Assembly (NCBI RefSeq): GCF_002802875.1
Contig: NZ_PEBI01000001.1
Coordinates: forward strand, 459,830-523,829
DNA from: Bifidobacterium primatium
GTDB lineage: Bacteria > Actinomycetota > Actinomycetes > Actinomycetales > Bifidobacteriaceae
DNA: 64,000 bases
Direction: 5' to 3'
In this document: positions 1-8,960 of the stretch, one piece after another
How the letters are laid out: each line of letters opens with the position of its first letter
Numbering within the stretch: the first letter of the stretch is position 1
Notes under the pieces: model-generated
What the model was told of the DNA's origin: nothing
Database searches by the model: none
What the model saw: the letters and a program-made list of their open reading frames with translations, nothing else
Position numbers and translations under genes: made by a program

Positions 1-212
1 GCCTCGACGCCGACGGCAAGGAAGTGCGCACCGACGAGAACAACTTCGTCGTCGACCTGCACCTGGGCCGCATCGACCACCCGCGCGAGCTGGCCGAGGA
101 TCTCATCAACACGGTCGGCGTGGTGGAGCACGGCCTGTTCCTCAACATGGTCGACACCGTGATTGTAGGCGATCCGAACGGTCCGCGCGTCATGACCAAC
201 GGCAACAAGTGA
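1..212 (+). CDS. rpiA: ribose-5-phosphate isomerase A, C-terminal fragment
   Basis: The window opens inside this gene, reading in frame from base 3. RpiA interconverts ribose 5-phosphate and ribulose 5-phosphate in the non-oxidative pentose phosphate/bifid shunt. About 69 residues are visible, including the characteristic C-terminal stretch with [10 protein letters not shown], a GVVEHGLF motif and an ending rich in G and N. The 5' part lies outside the window. A strong hairpin follows the stop codon, so it is the last gene of its unit. Confidence 0.88.
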   Translation, partial: LDADGKEVRTDENNFVVDLHLGRIDHPRELAEDLINTVGVVEHGLFLNMVDTVIVGDPNGPRVMTNGNK

Positions 213-230
213 CGCAACGTCACCTATGAC

Positions 231-266
231 AAAAGCCCCGGAACCGTAAGGTTCACGGGGCTTTTT
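231..266 (+). terminator. rho-independent terminator after rpiA
   Basis: GC-rich stem (AAAGCCCCG paired with CGGGGCTTT) flanked by A and T runs, 18 bases after the rpiA stop. The flanking A run means it could also work leftward for the bS22 gene, which ends at 306. Confidence 0.85.
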
Positions 267-305
267 CCTGCGTCTGCCCGACGCTGCGCCATACGGCGCT
301 GAAGA

Positions 306-395
306 CTACTTGCGCTGGTGGCGAGTCTTACGCAGCAGTTTGCGGTGCTTCTTCTTGCTCATCCGCTTGCGGCGCTTCTTGATGACCGAACCCAT
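306..395 (-). CDS. ribosomal protein bS22 (AURKAIP1/COX24-domain miniprotein), 29 aa
   Basis: A 29-codon gene starting [19 protein letters not shown] and ending TRHQRK. More than half of its residues are Lys, Arg or His. This matches the small actinobacterial AURKAIP1/COX24-domain protein, seen as bS22 in mycobacterial 30S subunits, where it binds rRNA near the decoding region. It is short enough to be missed by ordinary gene callers. It stands alone between the rpiA terminator and a membrane protein gene. The identification is by recognising the conserved [12 protein letters not shown] start; the ribosomal role is known from mycobacteria and inferred here. Confidence 0.9.
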   Translation of the reverse strand: MGSVIKKRRKRMSKKKHRKLLRKTRHQRK

Positions 396-519
396 CTCAG
401 CCTCCGTTCTATATGTATCGAAAAGATTGCAACTTGCCCAATAGTACTACGGCTTTCGGACGAACACCACCCACGGCGCCAATCCGTGCCGCGGCCCCGC
501 GCAGCCGGGCGCATGGGGA

Positions 520-1122
520 CTACATGGGGAACTTCTGGTAGAACGCCATCACCGCGTCCTTGCCGCCCGTCACCTGGAAGACCACGGTGTCGTTCTGCCA
601 GACGGCGACGGCCTTGGTGTCGTCGTCGGCGTCGGCCTTGACCACGTACGTGCCCTTGTTCGCGCCGGACACCTTCACGTTGCCGTGCGCCAGGGTGTCG
701 CCCTCCAGAGCGGCCGTCAGCTTGTCGTACTGGGTCTTCGCACCGGAGGAGTTCGACCACTGGCCGATGACCATCGCCACGTCCTTCGACTTGGCGCCGG
801 TGGAATACGTGACCGCATACTCCTCGACCGGCTTGGCGGATTCCCAGTCCTTCGTGGCCTCGACGCCGGTGCGCGCGTAGTTGGCGACGGCGTCGGGGAA
901 CGCCTTGACCAGTTCGCTGGCGTTCTTCGGCAGCGCGGACGCCTCGATGGTCGGGGTCGCCGCCGCGGACTGCGTCTGCATGCTCCGCGCATCGCCGCCG
1001 TTGTCCTTCATCGCCCAGCCGGGCCAGACGAACGCGCTGAACAGCGCGATGATGATGATCACCGCCGCGGTGACGATAACGATCAGACGACGTCGCGAGG
1101 AAGAAGAATTGGAATTTGGCAT
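520..1122 (-). CDS. membrane-anchored protein of unknown function, 200 aa
   Basis: I do not recognise a family. A short Ser/Arg-rich N-terminus (RRRLIV) leads into one hydrophobic segment at about residues 13-33, followed by an outside-facing domain of about 165 residues with no cysteines and an alanine-, valine- and aspartate-rich make-up. This is the topology of a signal-anchor protein with an extracytoplasmic globular domain. A GAGAG ribosome site precedes the ATG. It is transcribed toward bS22 with a 124-base gap. Another protein with the same single-anchor design lies on the other side of radA (2871-3530), but the two do not look homologous beyond the anchor. Confidence 0.6.
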   Translation of the reverse strand: MPNSNSSSSRRRLIVIVTAAVIIIIALFSAFVWPGWAMKDNGGDARSMQTQSAAATPTIEASALPKNASELVKAFPDAVANYARTGVEATKDWESAKPVEEYAVTYSTGAKSKDVAMVIGQWSNSSGAKTQYDKLTAALEGDTLAHGNVKVSGANKGTYVVKADADDDTKAVAVWQNDTVVFQVTGGKDAVMAFYQKFPM

Positions 1123-1305
1123 AGCGCGATTCTCTCACGCCGTTAGGACGCTGGCCGACAGGCATTGCATGCGCCGACGCCTGCAATGCCAACGGCCGCG
1201 ATGTCCCTCCCGGCGAATCGCGTCGGCGTCTCCCGCCACCGCGACGAAACAGGAGGCGAGGGCCCCGCGGGGATTTTGTCGTTCAACGCCAATAGCGTTG
1301 GCGGC

Positions 1306-2823
1306 ATGGCGAAATCCTCTACTCAGTTCCTGTGCTCCGAATGCGGATGGAGCGGCGGCAAATGGTTCGGACGCTGCCCCGAATGCGGTGAATGGGGCAC
1401 CATCGAGGAGTTCCGCGAGGCACGGCCCCGCGCCGCCGCACGGACGCGCGGCACGGCGATGGCCGCCGGTTCCGCCGGCGCGGCCGCAGGCTCGCGTTCG
1501 GGCATCGGAGCCGCCACGTCGCATACGCAGGCGGCGCATGTGCCCGATTCCATGGTCGTGCCCATCACCAAGGTGAGCGAGGCCGACGTGACGCGCGTGC
1601 CGACGGGCTTCGGCGAATTCGACCGCGTGCTCGGCGGAGGCATCGTGCCCGGTTCGGTGGTGCTGGTGGCCGGCGAGCCCGGCATCGGCAAGTCCACGCT
1701 GCTGCTGGAGACGGCCGGCCGCGTGGCCAAGGCCGCGGCCGATGCGTCGGGGACTGGCAGCGACGCCGCTGGCGGCGCCACCGCCACCGGCGGCAAGGTC
1801 CTGTACGTCTCGGGCGAGGAGTCCACGTCGCAGGTGCGCATGCGCGCCAGCCGCATCGGCGCCGTCAACGACCATCTGCTGCTCGCCTCCACCACCGACC
1901 TCGCCACCGTGCTCGGTCTTATCGAACAGGTGAATCCGGTGCTGGCCATCGTCGATTCGGCGCAGACCATCATCTCGCAGGACGTCGATGGCATCTCGGG
2001 CGGCTCCTCGCAGGTGCGCGAGGTCGCCAGCGCCCTCATCGACGTGGCCAAGACCCGCGACATCCCCGTGCTGCTGGTCGGCCATGTGACGAAGGACGGC
2101 TCCATCGCCGGCCCGCGCACGCTCGAGCATCTGGTGGATGTGGTCTGCCAGTTCGAGGGTGATTCGCAGACCGCGCTGCGCATGCTGCGTGCGGTCAAGA
2201 ACCGTTTCGGCCCGACCGACGAGGTCGGCTGCTTCGATATGAGCGGCGAGGGCATCGACGAGGTCGTCAACCCGGGGGCGCTGTTCCTTTCCGACGGCGA
2301 CGACGCCACCGAGGGCACCTGCGTGACGTTCACCGTGGACGGCCACCGCAGCCTTCCCATCGAGATTCAGGCGCTGGTGACGAATTCGGTGCTGCCGACG
2401 CCGCGCCGCGCGACCAACGGCATCGATTCGAATCGTCTGGCCATGCTGGTCGCCGTATTGTATCGGCACGGCGGCATCCCATTGCTGAACAACGACCTGT
2501 ACATCTCCACGATCGCCGGCGGATTGGCGAAGGAGCCGGCGTGCGACCTGGCCATCGCGGCCGCGTTGGCGAGCGCCGCCTTCCATGCGCCGATCGCCCG
2601 CGACTACGCGGCGATCGGCGAGATCTCGCTGACCGGCCAGATTCGTCCGGTGCCGCGTCTGGAGTATCGTCTGCGCGAGGCGGCACGTCTGGGATTCACC
2701 CATGTGGTCGCGCCCAAACGCCGTCGGGGCGCGAAGCCCATCGTCATCGACGGATTGACCGTCATCGAGGCGGATTCGGTGTCGAAGGCGCTGAGGGCGA
2801 TGGGCGTGGTGAAGCGCCGGTAG
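1306..2823 (+). CDS. radA: DNA repair protein RadA/Sms
   Basis: RadA is a RecA-like ATPase that promotes branch migration of recombination intermediates. Visible in order: a zinc finger with Cys10, Cys13, Cys24 and Cys27; Walker A GEPGIGKST at about 123-131; the RadA-specific KNRFG motif at about 298-302; and a C-terminal Lon-protease-like domain. The length of 505 residues is somewhat above the usual 450-460, because of an Ala/Gly-rich linker after the zinc finger and an insertion after Walker A. The start at MAKSSTQFLC is chosen because the family begins there; no good ribosome site is visible, and the frame is open further upstream. It is monocistronic. Confidence 0.96.
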   Translation: MAKSSTQFLCSECGWSGGKWFGRCPECGEWGTIEEFREARPRAAARTRGTAMAAGSAGAAAGSRSGIGAATSHTQAAHVPDSMVVPITKVSEADVTRVPTGFGEFDRVLGGGIVPGSVVLVAGEPGIGKSTLLLETAGRVAKAAADASGTGSDAAGGATATGGKVLYVSGEESTSQVRMRASRIGAVNDHLLLASTTDLATVLGLIEQVNPVLAIVDSAQTIISQDVDGISGGSSQVREVASALIDVAKTRDIPVLLVGHVTKDGSIAGPRTLEHLVDVVCQFEGDSQTALRMLRAVKNRFGPTDEVGCFDMSGEGIDEVVNPGALFLSDGDDATEGTCVTFTVDGHRSLPIEIQALVTNSVLPTPRRATNGIDSNRLAMLVAVLYRHGGIPLLNNDLYISTIAGGLAKEPACDLAIAAALASAAFHAPIARDYAAIGEISLTGQIRPVPRLEYRLREAARLGFTHVVAPKRRRGAKPIVIDGLTVIEADSVSKALRAMGVVKRR

Positions 2824-2875
2824 CGGCGGTCCGAGGGGGAGCTGCCGCATGGCGGTCCGAGGGGAGCTGACTACT
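2823..2875. repeat. degenerate copy of the GAGGGGAGCTG intergenic repeat
   Basis: Two direct copies of GCGGTCCGAGGGG(G)AGCTG between radA and the next gene. They look like partial forms of the CTCCCCTCA/TGAGGGGAG repeat family found complete at 7450, 11359, 11825 and 13416. Confidence 0.55.
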
Positions 2876-3530
2876 GCACGGTGATCGTCAGGGGATCGGA
2901 TTTCACGGCCTTGTTGTCGCGCAGGCTCAATACGGCCACGTAGGTGCCGGCCTCCACATGGGGTCGGGAGGCGTCGTCCTGGCAGGTGGAGCCGGTGCGG
3001 TTCGTGTTCCATGTGACGGTCTGGATGTCCTTGTCGTTGCCGTCCATGAGCAGCATGCGCGAGTCGACGTCGCATGAGTCCGATCGCCATACCGTCTCGT
3101 TGCCGGATGTGATGGCCAGCACGCGCGATGCGTTCGACGCGTCGATGAGGCAGGACGTGTTGCCGCTGTGCAGAATCGACGTCTTGAAGTTCACCGTGCC
3201 GCCGACGCCGACGGTCGTATAGTCGGCCGACAGGTTCAGCGTGATGTTGGAGTCGTCGCAGTCGGGCACGCCGGCCGTGGTCCTGGACTTCGTCGTGCCG
3301 TCCGACGACGATTCGGCACCTGACGATTTCGTGCTCTTCGAGGATTTCGACGCCTTCGCGGTCTGTGACTGGGACTGTTCGTCGCCGCCGACCAACGCCT
3401 GCACGCCCCGGACCACGCCGTAGACGAGGCCGCCGAATACGGCAAGAACGGCTATCAGCACGATGACCGCCACGATGCGACGACGACGATAGATACGCTG
3501 CTGCTGTTTGCTGATTCTCCGCTTTGCCAT
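2871..3530 (-). CDS. single-pass membrane protein with extracytoplasmic beta-rich domain, 219 aa
   Basis: No family recognised. A basic N-terminus (MAKRRISKQQQRIYRRRR) precedes one membrane helix at about residues 19-41. A low-complexity Ser/Lys/Thr linker follows at about 53-85. The C-terminal domain of about 125 residues has four spaced cysteines and alternating hydrophobic patterns like an Ig or DUF4232-type beta sandwich. The cysteine pairs suggest disulphides outside the cell. The design (cytoplasmic basic tail, anchor, flexible stalk, beta domain) suggests a surface or cell-wall-sensing protein, but that is inference. Confidence 0.6.
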   Translation of the reverse strand: MAKRRISKQQQRIYRRRRIVAVIVLIAVLAVFGGLVYGVVRGVQALVGGDEQSQSQTAKASKSSKSTKSSGAESSSDGTTKSRTTAGVPDCDDSNITLNLSADYTTVGVGGTVNFKTSILHSGNTSCLIDASNASRVLAITSGNETVWRSDSCDVDSRMLLMDGNDKDIQTVTWNTNRTGSTCQDDASRPHVEAGTYVAVLSLRDNKAVKSDPLTITVQ

Positions 3531-3679
3531 AGTTCATGAGTGTAGGAACGTTCGGCGGCGAACGATATGGGACACGGCGATTCCTAGCGGCATTTCCACA
3601 TCGGCATCGTCATGCGTGGCCGTGACGGGCCTCGTCGCCACTGACGCGGCGGACGTCATTGTGACGGACGCGGCGGACG

Positions 3680-4594
3680 TCATCGCGGCAGCGACAGCGA
3701 GCCGTCCTTGTTGATTTCGATGAGTCCGTCGTCGTCGAGCGAGGCGATGCATGCGGCGAGCTGGCCCTGGTCCGGCCACAATGATTCCGCTTCGGCGCGC
3801 GGCAGGCCGGCCGTCAGGCCGCCGTCGTGTCGCCGTCGAAGCGCGTTCAATACGATGCCGCGCACCTGACGGTCGGTGCCCTGGAACCGCTGGCGGGGCC
3901 GTGTGCGCCTCTCCCCCAGTCCCGGCCGGCCGGCGGCGAGGAACGCGCAGCATGTCGATACCGGGCAGACCTCGCACATCGGTTTCTTCGCCGTGCATAC
4001 GACGGCGCCGAGCTCCATGACCGACTGGTTCCAGATGACCGACTTCGCCGTGTCGTCCGGCAGCGCGTCGTTGGCGAGGTCGCGTTCGGCGCGTGTTGCG
4101 GAGCCTCCGCGCGATTCGACGCCGAGCAGTACGCGGGAGAGCACGCGGCGGATGTTGGTGTCGATGACGGCGACGCGGCGGCCGAACGCGAAGCTGGAGA
4201 CGGCGCTGGCCGTGTAGTCGCCGATGCCGGGCAGGGACAATAACGTGTCGTGGTCGTCGGGCAGTGCGTTGCCGTATTGGTCGGCGACGACGCGGGCGCA
4301 CTCCTGCAACCGCAGGGCGCGACGGGGATAGCCGAGGCGCCCCCACGCGGTGATGACCTCGGCGGTGGAGGCCTTGGCAAGCGCGGCGGCGTCGGGCCAG
4401 GTGCGCATCCAGTCGGTCCAATACGGCACGACGCGGCTCATCTGGGTCTGCTGGCTCATGACCTCGGAGACCAGCACGCCCCATGGGGTGGTGCGACCGA
4501 ACCGCCAGGGCAGGTCGCGGGCGTTCGCCTCCCACCATGCGGCGAGCCGCGCGCGCACCTGTTCGCGGGTTTTGTCAACGTGTTCTTCCTGCAT
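3680..4594 (-). CDS. mutY: adenine DNA glycosylase MutY
   Basis: MutY removes adenine mispaired with 8-oxoguanine. Visible: the catalytic Glu in SEVMSQQTQ, the helix-hairpin-helix LPGIGDYTASAV, the catalytic Asp in VIDTNIRRVLSR, and the iron-sulphur ligands in a C-X6-C-X2-C-X5-C pattern (CTAKKPMCEVC then CC). At about 304 residues it lacks most of the C-terminal Nudix-like 8-oxoG reader of longer homologues, as is usual in actinobacteria. The start is uncertain: ATGs at 4606, 4618 and 4651 are in frame. 4594 is preferred for a GGTGG at good distance and for family length. It is divergent from trmL. Confidence 0.93.
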   Translation of the reverse strand: MQEEHVDKTREQVRARLAAWWEANARDLPWRFGRTTPWGVLVSEVMSQQTQMSRVVPYWTDWMRTWPDAAALAKASTAEVITAWGRLGYPRRALRLQECARVVADQYGNALPDDHDTLLSLPGIGDYTASAVSSFAFGRRVAVIDTNIRRVLSRVLLGVESRGGSATRAERDLANDALPDDTAKSVIWNQSVMELGAVVCTAKKPMCEVCPVSTCCAFLAAGRPGLGERRTRPRQRFQGTDRQVRGIVLNALRRRHDGGLTAGLPRAEAESLWPDQGQLAACIASLDDDGLIEINKDGSLSLPR

Positions 4595-4690
4595 CACAGC
4601 CACCATGCCAAAAACCATACGTCCGCGCAAATTCGGACCGTCGTCCCGCATGATGCGCCGTGTCGGTTGGCGTTTCTATCCTTGACGATT

Positions 4691-5362
4691 GTGAATACGG
4701 AACAGAACCCCACGAATCCCGCCGAAAACCACGGCGCCGACCCCGAATCCAAGGTCGAGAAGATGTTCGAGTACGGCTACCGTAAGTCGAACTACGGCCC
4801 CGACGAGCTCGTGACCGACGCCCATGGCAACCCGATCAGCGTGGTGGATGCCATGCTTTCGGCCGAGAAGGCCGCCGAGGCCGAGACCGTCACCCCGCAT
4901 CTGTGCTACTACTCGCCGCGCATCCCCGGCAACACCGGTTCGGCCATCCGCCTGTGCGCGGTGACCGGCACGATCCTGCATCTGGTGGAGCCGCTGGGCT
5001 TCAACCTGCGCGATACGAAGCTGCGCCGCGCCGGCCTCGACTACCACGACATGGCGCATGTGGTGCTGCACCCGAACTTCGAGAATCTGGTGGAGTCGAT
5101 GCCGAACTCGCGCATCATCGCGTTCACCGCGCATGCCACGAAGCTGTACACCGACATCGAATACAAGCCGACCGACATTCTGCTGTTCGGCCCCGAACCG
5201 GGCAACATCCCCGATCCGATGGACATCATGGAGGGCCCGCATGTGGCCGAGCAGGTGAGGCTCCCCATGCGCCCCTCGCTGCGTTCTTTGAACCTGACGA
5301 ACTGCGCCTCCATCGCCATCTACGAAGCCTGGCGCCAGCTCGGATTCCAAGGCGGAGCGTGA
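4691..5362 (+). CDS. trmL: tRNA (cytidine/uridine-34-2'-O)-methyltransferase TrmL-like, SPOUT family
   Basis: SPOUT (trefoil-knot) methyltransferases of this group 2'-O-methylate the wobble base of tRNA-Leu. The core begins at HLCYYSPRIPGNTGSAIRLC. It carries the knot motifs LLFGPEPGNIP (usually FGPETxGLP) and RSLNLTNCASIAIYEAWRQL. About 55 extra residues precede the core compared with the E. coli enzyme. GTG at 4691 is taken as start; TTG at 4682 and ATG at 4763 are also in frame, the last giving MFEYGYRK. The stop codon lies inside a tandem palindromic repeat unit. Confidence 0.85.
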   Translation: MNTEQNPTNPAENHGADPESKVEKMFEYGYRKSNYGPDELVTDAHGNPISVVDAMLSAEKAAEAETVTPHLCYYSPRIPGNTGSAIRLCAVTGTILHLVEPLGFNLRDTKLRRAGLDYHDMAHVVLHPNFENLVESMPNSRIIAFTAHATKLYTDIEYKPTDILLFGPEPGNIPDPMDIMEGPHVAEQVRLPMRPSLRSLNLTNCASIAIYEAWRQLGFQGGA

Positions 5363-5570
5363 GCAAAACAGTCCAGTGGACTGTTTTGTAGCGACGCGAG
5401 CGGCGATTCATCGAGCCGCGAGACGGAGACACAGTGTCCGCAGGACTCCTCCAGAAAACCGGAGCGTGAGCAAAACAGTCCAGTGGACTGTTTTGTAGCG
5501 ACGCGAGCCGCGATCTCATCGAGCGGCGAGACGGGAACACAAGGTCCCTCCAACCGGGCGTGAGACAACG
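5355..5570. repeat. two tandem ~107-bp units each with a CAAAACAGTCC-AGT-GGACTGTTTTG palindrome
   Basis: Palindromes lie at 5364-5388 and 5471-5495, exactly 107 bases apart. Each is followed by TAGCGACGCGAG and a diverging tail containing GCGAGACGG and ACACA. The boundary word GGAGCGTGAGCA overlaps the trmL stop in unit 1 and recurs at 5461 in unit 2; GGGCGTGAGAC closes unit 2. A related core, AACAGTCC-GGT-GGACTGTT followed by TAGGCGATGCGAG, is at about 58370. GAAAGTCC-ACC-GGACTTTC lies at 17732-17750. The rest of the gap, 5571-5699, holds no gene that I can see apart from the ribosome site of the next gene. Confidence 0.85.
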
Positions 5571-5699
5571 CGGACACCATCCACAATCCGCGGGTAGACT
5601 GGCGAAACACGGCTTTTTCACGGACGGCCGCCGCAATCAGGCCGCCGTCCGAAGCCGGGGATGGATTCAAAAACGGTCGTTGGTCTTAAGGGAGACTTC

Positions 5700-5972
5700 A
5701 TGAACAAGGCAATCATCACCGTCGTCGGCCAGGATACGGTCGGCATCATCGCCCGCGTCTGCACGTATCTGTCGAAGCACCACGTGAACGTGCTCGACAT
5801 CTCGCAGACCATCATCGACGGCTTCTTCAACATGATGATGATCGTCGACTATTCCGAATCCGACAAGGATTTCAGCGCCATGGTCGGCAATCTCGAGGAC
5901 CTCGGCGACGACATCGGCGTGCGCATCCGCTGCCAGCGCGAGGAGATCTTCACCAAGATGCACCGCGTCTGA
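5700..5972 (+). CDS. ACT domain-containing protein (UPF0237 family), 90 aa
   Basis: A single ACT domain, the fold that binds small effectors such as amino acids in regulatory proteins. The start MNKAIITVVGQDTVGIIARV is characteristic of the UPF0237 family, and 90 residues is the family length. GGGAGACTTC precedes the ATG. It lies 32 bases upstream of a UPF0210 gene; the two are commonly paired in Gram-positive genomes, suggesting that the ACT protein senses a ligand for the partner. The function is unknown. Confidence 0.9.
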   Translation: MNKAIITVVGQDTVGIIARVCTYLSKHHVNVLDISQTIIDGFFNMMMIVDYSESDKDFSAMVGNLEDLGDDIGVRIRCQREEIFTKMHRV

Positions 5973-6004
5973 GTGTGATGCGAGCCTGCTGAAGGAGAAA
6001 TACC

Positions 6005-7369
6005 ATGCTGAATATCATGGAGGTCCACGAGACCAATCAGATGATCGAGCAGGAGAAGCTCGATGTGCGCACGATCACGATGGGCATCAGCCTGCTTGAC
6101 TGCGCGGCCGCCGACGTGGACACCGTCTGCGACAACGTCTACAACAAGATCACGTCGTATGCCAAGGACCTGGTGAGGACCGGCGAGGAGATCAGCCGCG
6201 ACTACGGCATCCCGATCGTCAACAAGCGCATCACCGTCACGCCGATCTCGCTGGTCGGCGCCAGCTCGTGCAAGACGAGCGACGACTTCGTCAAGATCGC
6301 GCATGCGCTTGACAATGCGGCGAAGAAGGTCGGCGTCGATCTGATCGGCGGCTATTCGGCGCTGGTCTCGAAGGCCATGACCCCGGCCGAGGAGCTGCTC
6401 ATCAAGTCGCTGCCCAAGGCCCTGGCCGAAACCGACCTGGTCTGCTCGTCGGTGAACGTCGGCTCCACGAAGACCGGCATCGACATGAACGCGGTCGAAC
6501 TGCTCGGCCACATCATCAAGGACACGGCCGAACTCACGAAGGACAATGATTCCTATGGCTGCGTGAAGTTCGTGGCGTTCTGCAACGTCCCGGACGACAA
6601 CCCGTTCATGGCGGGCGGCTTCCACGGCGTGACCGAGGGAGACGCCGTCATCAACGTGGGCGTCTCCGGCCCGGGCGTGGTCTCCCGCGCGCTGGATGCC
6701 GCCAAGGGCAAGGACTTCGAGTTCCTGTGCGAGACCATCAAGCGCACCGCGTTCAAGATCACGCGTGTGGGCCAGCTGGTGGCCCAGGAGGCGTCGCGTC
6801 GTCTCGGCATCCCGTTCGGCATCATCGACCTGTCGCTGGCCCCGACGCCGGCGGTGGGCGATTCGGTCGGCGAGGTGCTAGAGAAGATCGGTCTCGAACA
6901 GGTGGGTGCGCCGGGCACGACGGCCGCGCTGGCCATGCTCAACGATCAGGTGAAGAAGGGCGGCATCATGGCGTCGTCCTATGTCGGCGGCCTTTCCGGC
7001 GCGTTCATCCCCGTCTCCGAGGACAAGAACATGATCGATGCCGCCGCGTCCGGATGCCTGACGATGGAGAAGCTCGAGGCGATGACCTGCGTGTGCTCGG
7101 TCGGTCTCGACATGATCGCCATCCCCGGCGACACGTCCGCCGCAACGATCTCCGGCATGATCGCCGACGAGGCGGCCATCGGCATGGTGAACCAGAAGAC
7201 CACGGCCGTCCGTGTGATTCCGGTGGCCGGCAAGGGCGTGGGCGAGATGGCGAACTTCGGCGGCCTGATGGGCTACGCGCCGATCATGCCCGTCAACCAG
7301 ACGAGCTGCGAGGCGTTCGTGACCCGCGGCGGCCGCATCCCCGCCCCGATCCACAGCTTCAAGAACTGA
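6005..7369 (+). CDS. UPF0210/DUF711 (PFL-like) family protein, 454 aa
   Basis: A full-length member of the DUF711 family, recognised by the N-terminus [20 protein letters not shown], by [12 protein letters not shown], and by the C-terminal [13 protein letters not shown]. It is structurally related to glycyl-radical (PFL-like) barrels but has no glycyl-radical motif, and no reaction is established. A strong ribosome site (GAAGGAGAAATACC) precedes the ATG. It forms an operon with the ACT-domain gene. The following 80 bases contain no T-run terminator; the palindromic repeat at 7450 may end transcription. Confidence 0.92.
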   Translation: MLNIMEVHETNQMIEQEKLDVRTITMGISLLDCAAADVDTVCDNVYNKITSYAKDLVRTGEEISRDYGIPIVNKRITVTPISLVGASSCKTSDDFVKIAHALDNAAKKVGVDLIGGYSALVSKAMTPAEELLIKSLPKALAETDLVCSSVNVGSTKTGIDMNAVELLGHIIKDTAELTKDNDSYGCVKFVAFCNVPDDNPFMAGGFHGVTEGDAVINVGVSGPGVVSRALDAAKGKDFEFLCETIKRTAFKITRVGQLVAQEASRRLGIPFGIIDLSLAPTPAVGDSVGEVLEKIGLEQVGAPGTTAALAMLNDQVKKGGIMASSYVGGLSGAFIPVSEDKNMIDAAASGCLTMEKLEAMTCVCSVGLDMIAIPGDTSAATISGMIADEAAIGMVNQKTTAVRVIPVAGKGVGEMANFGGLMGYAPIMPVNQTSCEAFVTRGGRIPAPIHSFKN

Positions 7370-7449
7370 TGGTTTGTGGGCCCCGCCCCGCAAACCATCA
7401 TCCCGAGCGAGGCAACGCCGAGCCGAGGGATCCTTCACCACCCCATACG

Positions 7450-7590
7450 GCATCAACTCCCCTCAGTCCGCTTCGCGGACAGCTCCCCTCATTCATGAGG
7501 GGAGCCAACGAGATAATCCGTCTCGGCAGCCCGGCTCCCCTCAAGTTTGAGGGGAGCTGTCAGGCGCAGCCTGACTGAGGGGAGTTGCCC
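7450..7590. repeat. full CTCCCCTCA/TGAGGGGAG intergenic repeat pair
   Basis: Two hairpin units back to back. The first has ACTCCCCTCAGTCCGC...GCGGACAGCTCCCCTCA and then TGAGGGGAGCC. The second has GGCTCCCCTCAAG...TGAGGGGAGCTGTCAGGC and GCCTGACTGAGGGGAGTT. A short spacer containing CGAGAT...CGTCTC separates them. The same architecture recurs at 11825 and 13416. Confidence 0.9.
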
Positions 7591-7607
7591 CGCTCCCTGT
7601 CGCACTG

Positions 7608-8948
7608 TCACCTATCGAAGAAACCGCGCCTGCGCATGTAGACGAAGTAATACGGCACCTCGAACAGCAGCATGGCGCTCCAGCCGATCGCGCAGGCGAA
7701 GCTGATGCCGTACATGCCCAGCGAACCGATGAGCAGCCACGTGAACACCGCACGCAACGACGCCTGAATGAACGTGGAGATCAGCGTAACCGACATGTTC
7801 CCCATGCCGCGGAAGAATCCCTGGATGCCGTTCGTGAACGACGGGAAGATATAGAACAGGGCCATCGTCGTCAGATACTGGCTGCCGAGATCGACCACGC
7901 GTGTCTGGTCGGCGGTGACGAACAACCGCATGATCGGCCGATGCAACAGCAGCACGACGACGCCGATGAGAATCCAATAGAGAAATTCCAGACGCAGTCC
8001 CGCACGGAATCCCGGTCGGATGCGCTCGGTCCTGCCGGCACCGCGGTTCTGCGCCACATACGTGGTGATGCCGTGCGAGATGCTCTGCTGCGGCGTAAAC
8101 GCGAAATCATCCACGCGGGTGACGGCGTTGAACGCGGCGATCACATCCACGCCCAGCGAATTGACCGCGCCTTGGATCAGCAGCTTGGCGATCGGCTGAA
8201 TCGACTGCTGCAACGCCGTGACCGAGCCATATTCCCACGTCTTGCGCAGCAGTGACGCGTCGATGCCGAATTCGCCGCGACGCAGACGGAAGTCGGGCAT
8301 CTTCACGACCATGTATACGGCGGTCATCGTCATGGCGAGCGCCTGCGCGATGACGTCGGTCGTGGCCGCCCAGTCGATGCCGAAGCCGAGGAATCCGATG
8401 CATACGACGTCGAGCAGGCCGTTGACCACCAATGCGATGCTCAGAAACACCAGCGGTGTCTTCGAATCGCCGGCGCTTTTCAGCGCGGCGGCGAGCGCGT
8501 TGTAGCAATACGTGAACGGCACGCCGATGAACGTGATGCGCAGGTAGACGAGCGTCTGCGCGAACGCCGCCACGGGAACGTTCAATACGTGCAGCAGCGG
8601 GGGCATGAACGCGAATCCCAGCGCGGCGACGGCGACCGACAGTATCAGACCGGAGAGTATCGTCGTCGACATCTCACGACGCAGCCTGCCGAGGTCGTGG
8701 GCGCCGAAGTATTCGCTCATCAGCACGCCGGCGCCCATCGTCAGGCCGGAGATGCCGAGAATCAGCAGGTTCATCACGGGGCTCGCCATGCCGGTGGCGG
8801 CGAGCGCCTCCTTGCCGATGAACCGGCCGACGATGATGGCGTCGAGGGCGTTGTACGACAGTTGGAACACGTTGGTCAGCACCAGCGGCACCGCGTAGTT
8901 CATAAGATGAGGCGTGGGCCTGCCCGTCGTCATGTCGATTGTTGCCAT
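7608..8948 (-). CDS. MATE family efflux transporter, 446 aa
   Basis: A multidrug and toxin extrusion carrier, normally expelling cationic compounds in exchange for Na+ or H+. It has about 12 hydrophobic helices, with family features such as PLVLTNVFQLSYNALDAIIVG at the start and a GxFRGMGN motif in the second half (GFFRGMGNMS). The ATG at 8948 has AGGGAAG seven bases upstream; a GTG six bases further up is less likely. It is a single gene; three tandem 16-bp repeats lie just upstream (8961-9008). Confidence 0.93.
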   Translation of the reverse strand: MATIDMTTGRPTPHLMNYAVPLVLTNVFQLSYNALDAIIVGRFIGKEALAATGMASPVMNLLILGISGLTMGAGVLMSEYFGAHDLGRLRREMSTTILSGLILSVAVAALGFAFMPPLLHVLNVPVAAFAQTLVYLRITFIGVPFTYCYNALAAALKSAGDSKTPLVFLSIALVVNGLLDVVCIGFLGFGIDWAATTDVIAQALAMTMTAVYMVVKMPDFRLRRGEFGIDASLLRKTWEYGSVTALQQSIQPIAKLLIQGAVNSLGVDVIAAFNAVTRVDDFAFTPQQSISHGITTYVAQNRGAGRTERIRPGFRAGLRLEFLYWILIGVVVLLLHRPIMRLFVTADQTRVVDLGSQYLTTMALFYIFPSFTNGIQGFFRGMGNMSVTLISTFIQASLRAVFTWLLIGSLGMYGISFACAIGWSAMLLFEVPYYFVYMRRRGFFDR

Positions 8949-8960
8949 GGTCACTTCCCT

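Noticed and set aside
1135-3537. 800-codon open frame on the minus strand across radA
   Set aside because: Arg/His/Gly-rich with no domain, antisense to radA whose motifs are complete; a product of high GC content.
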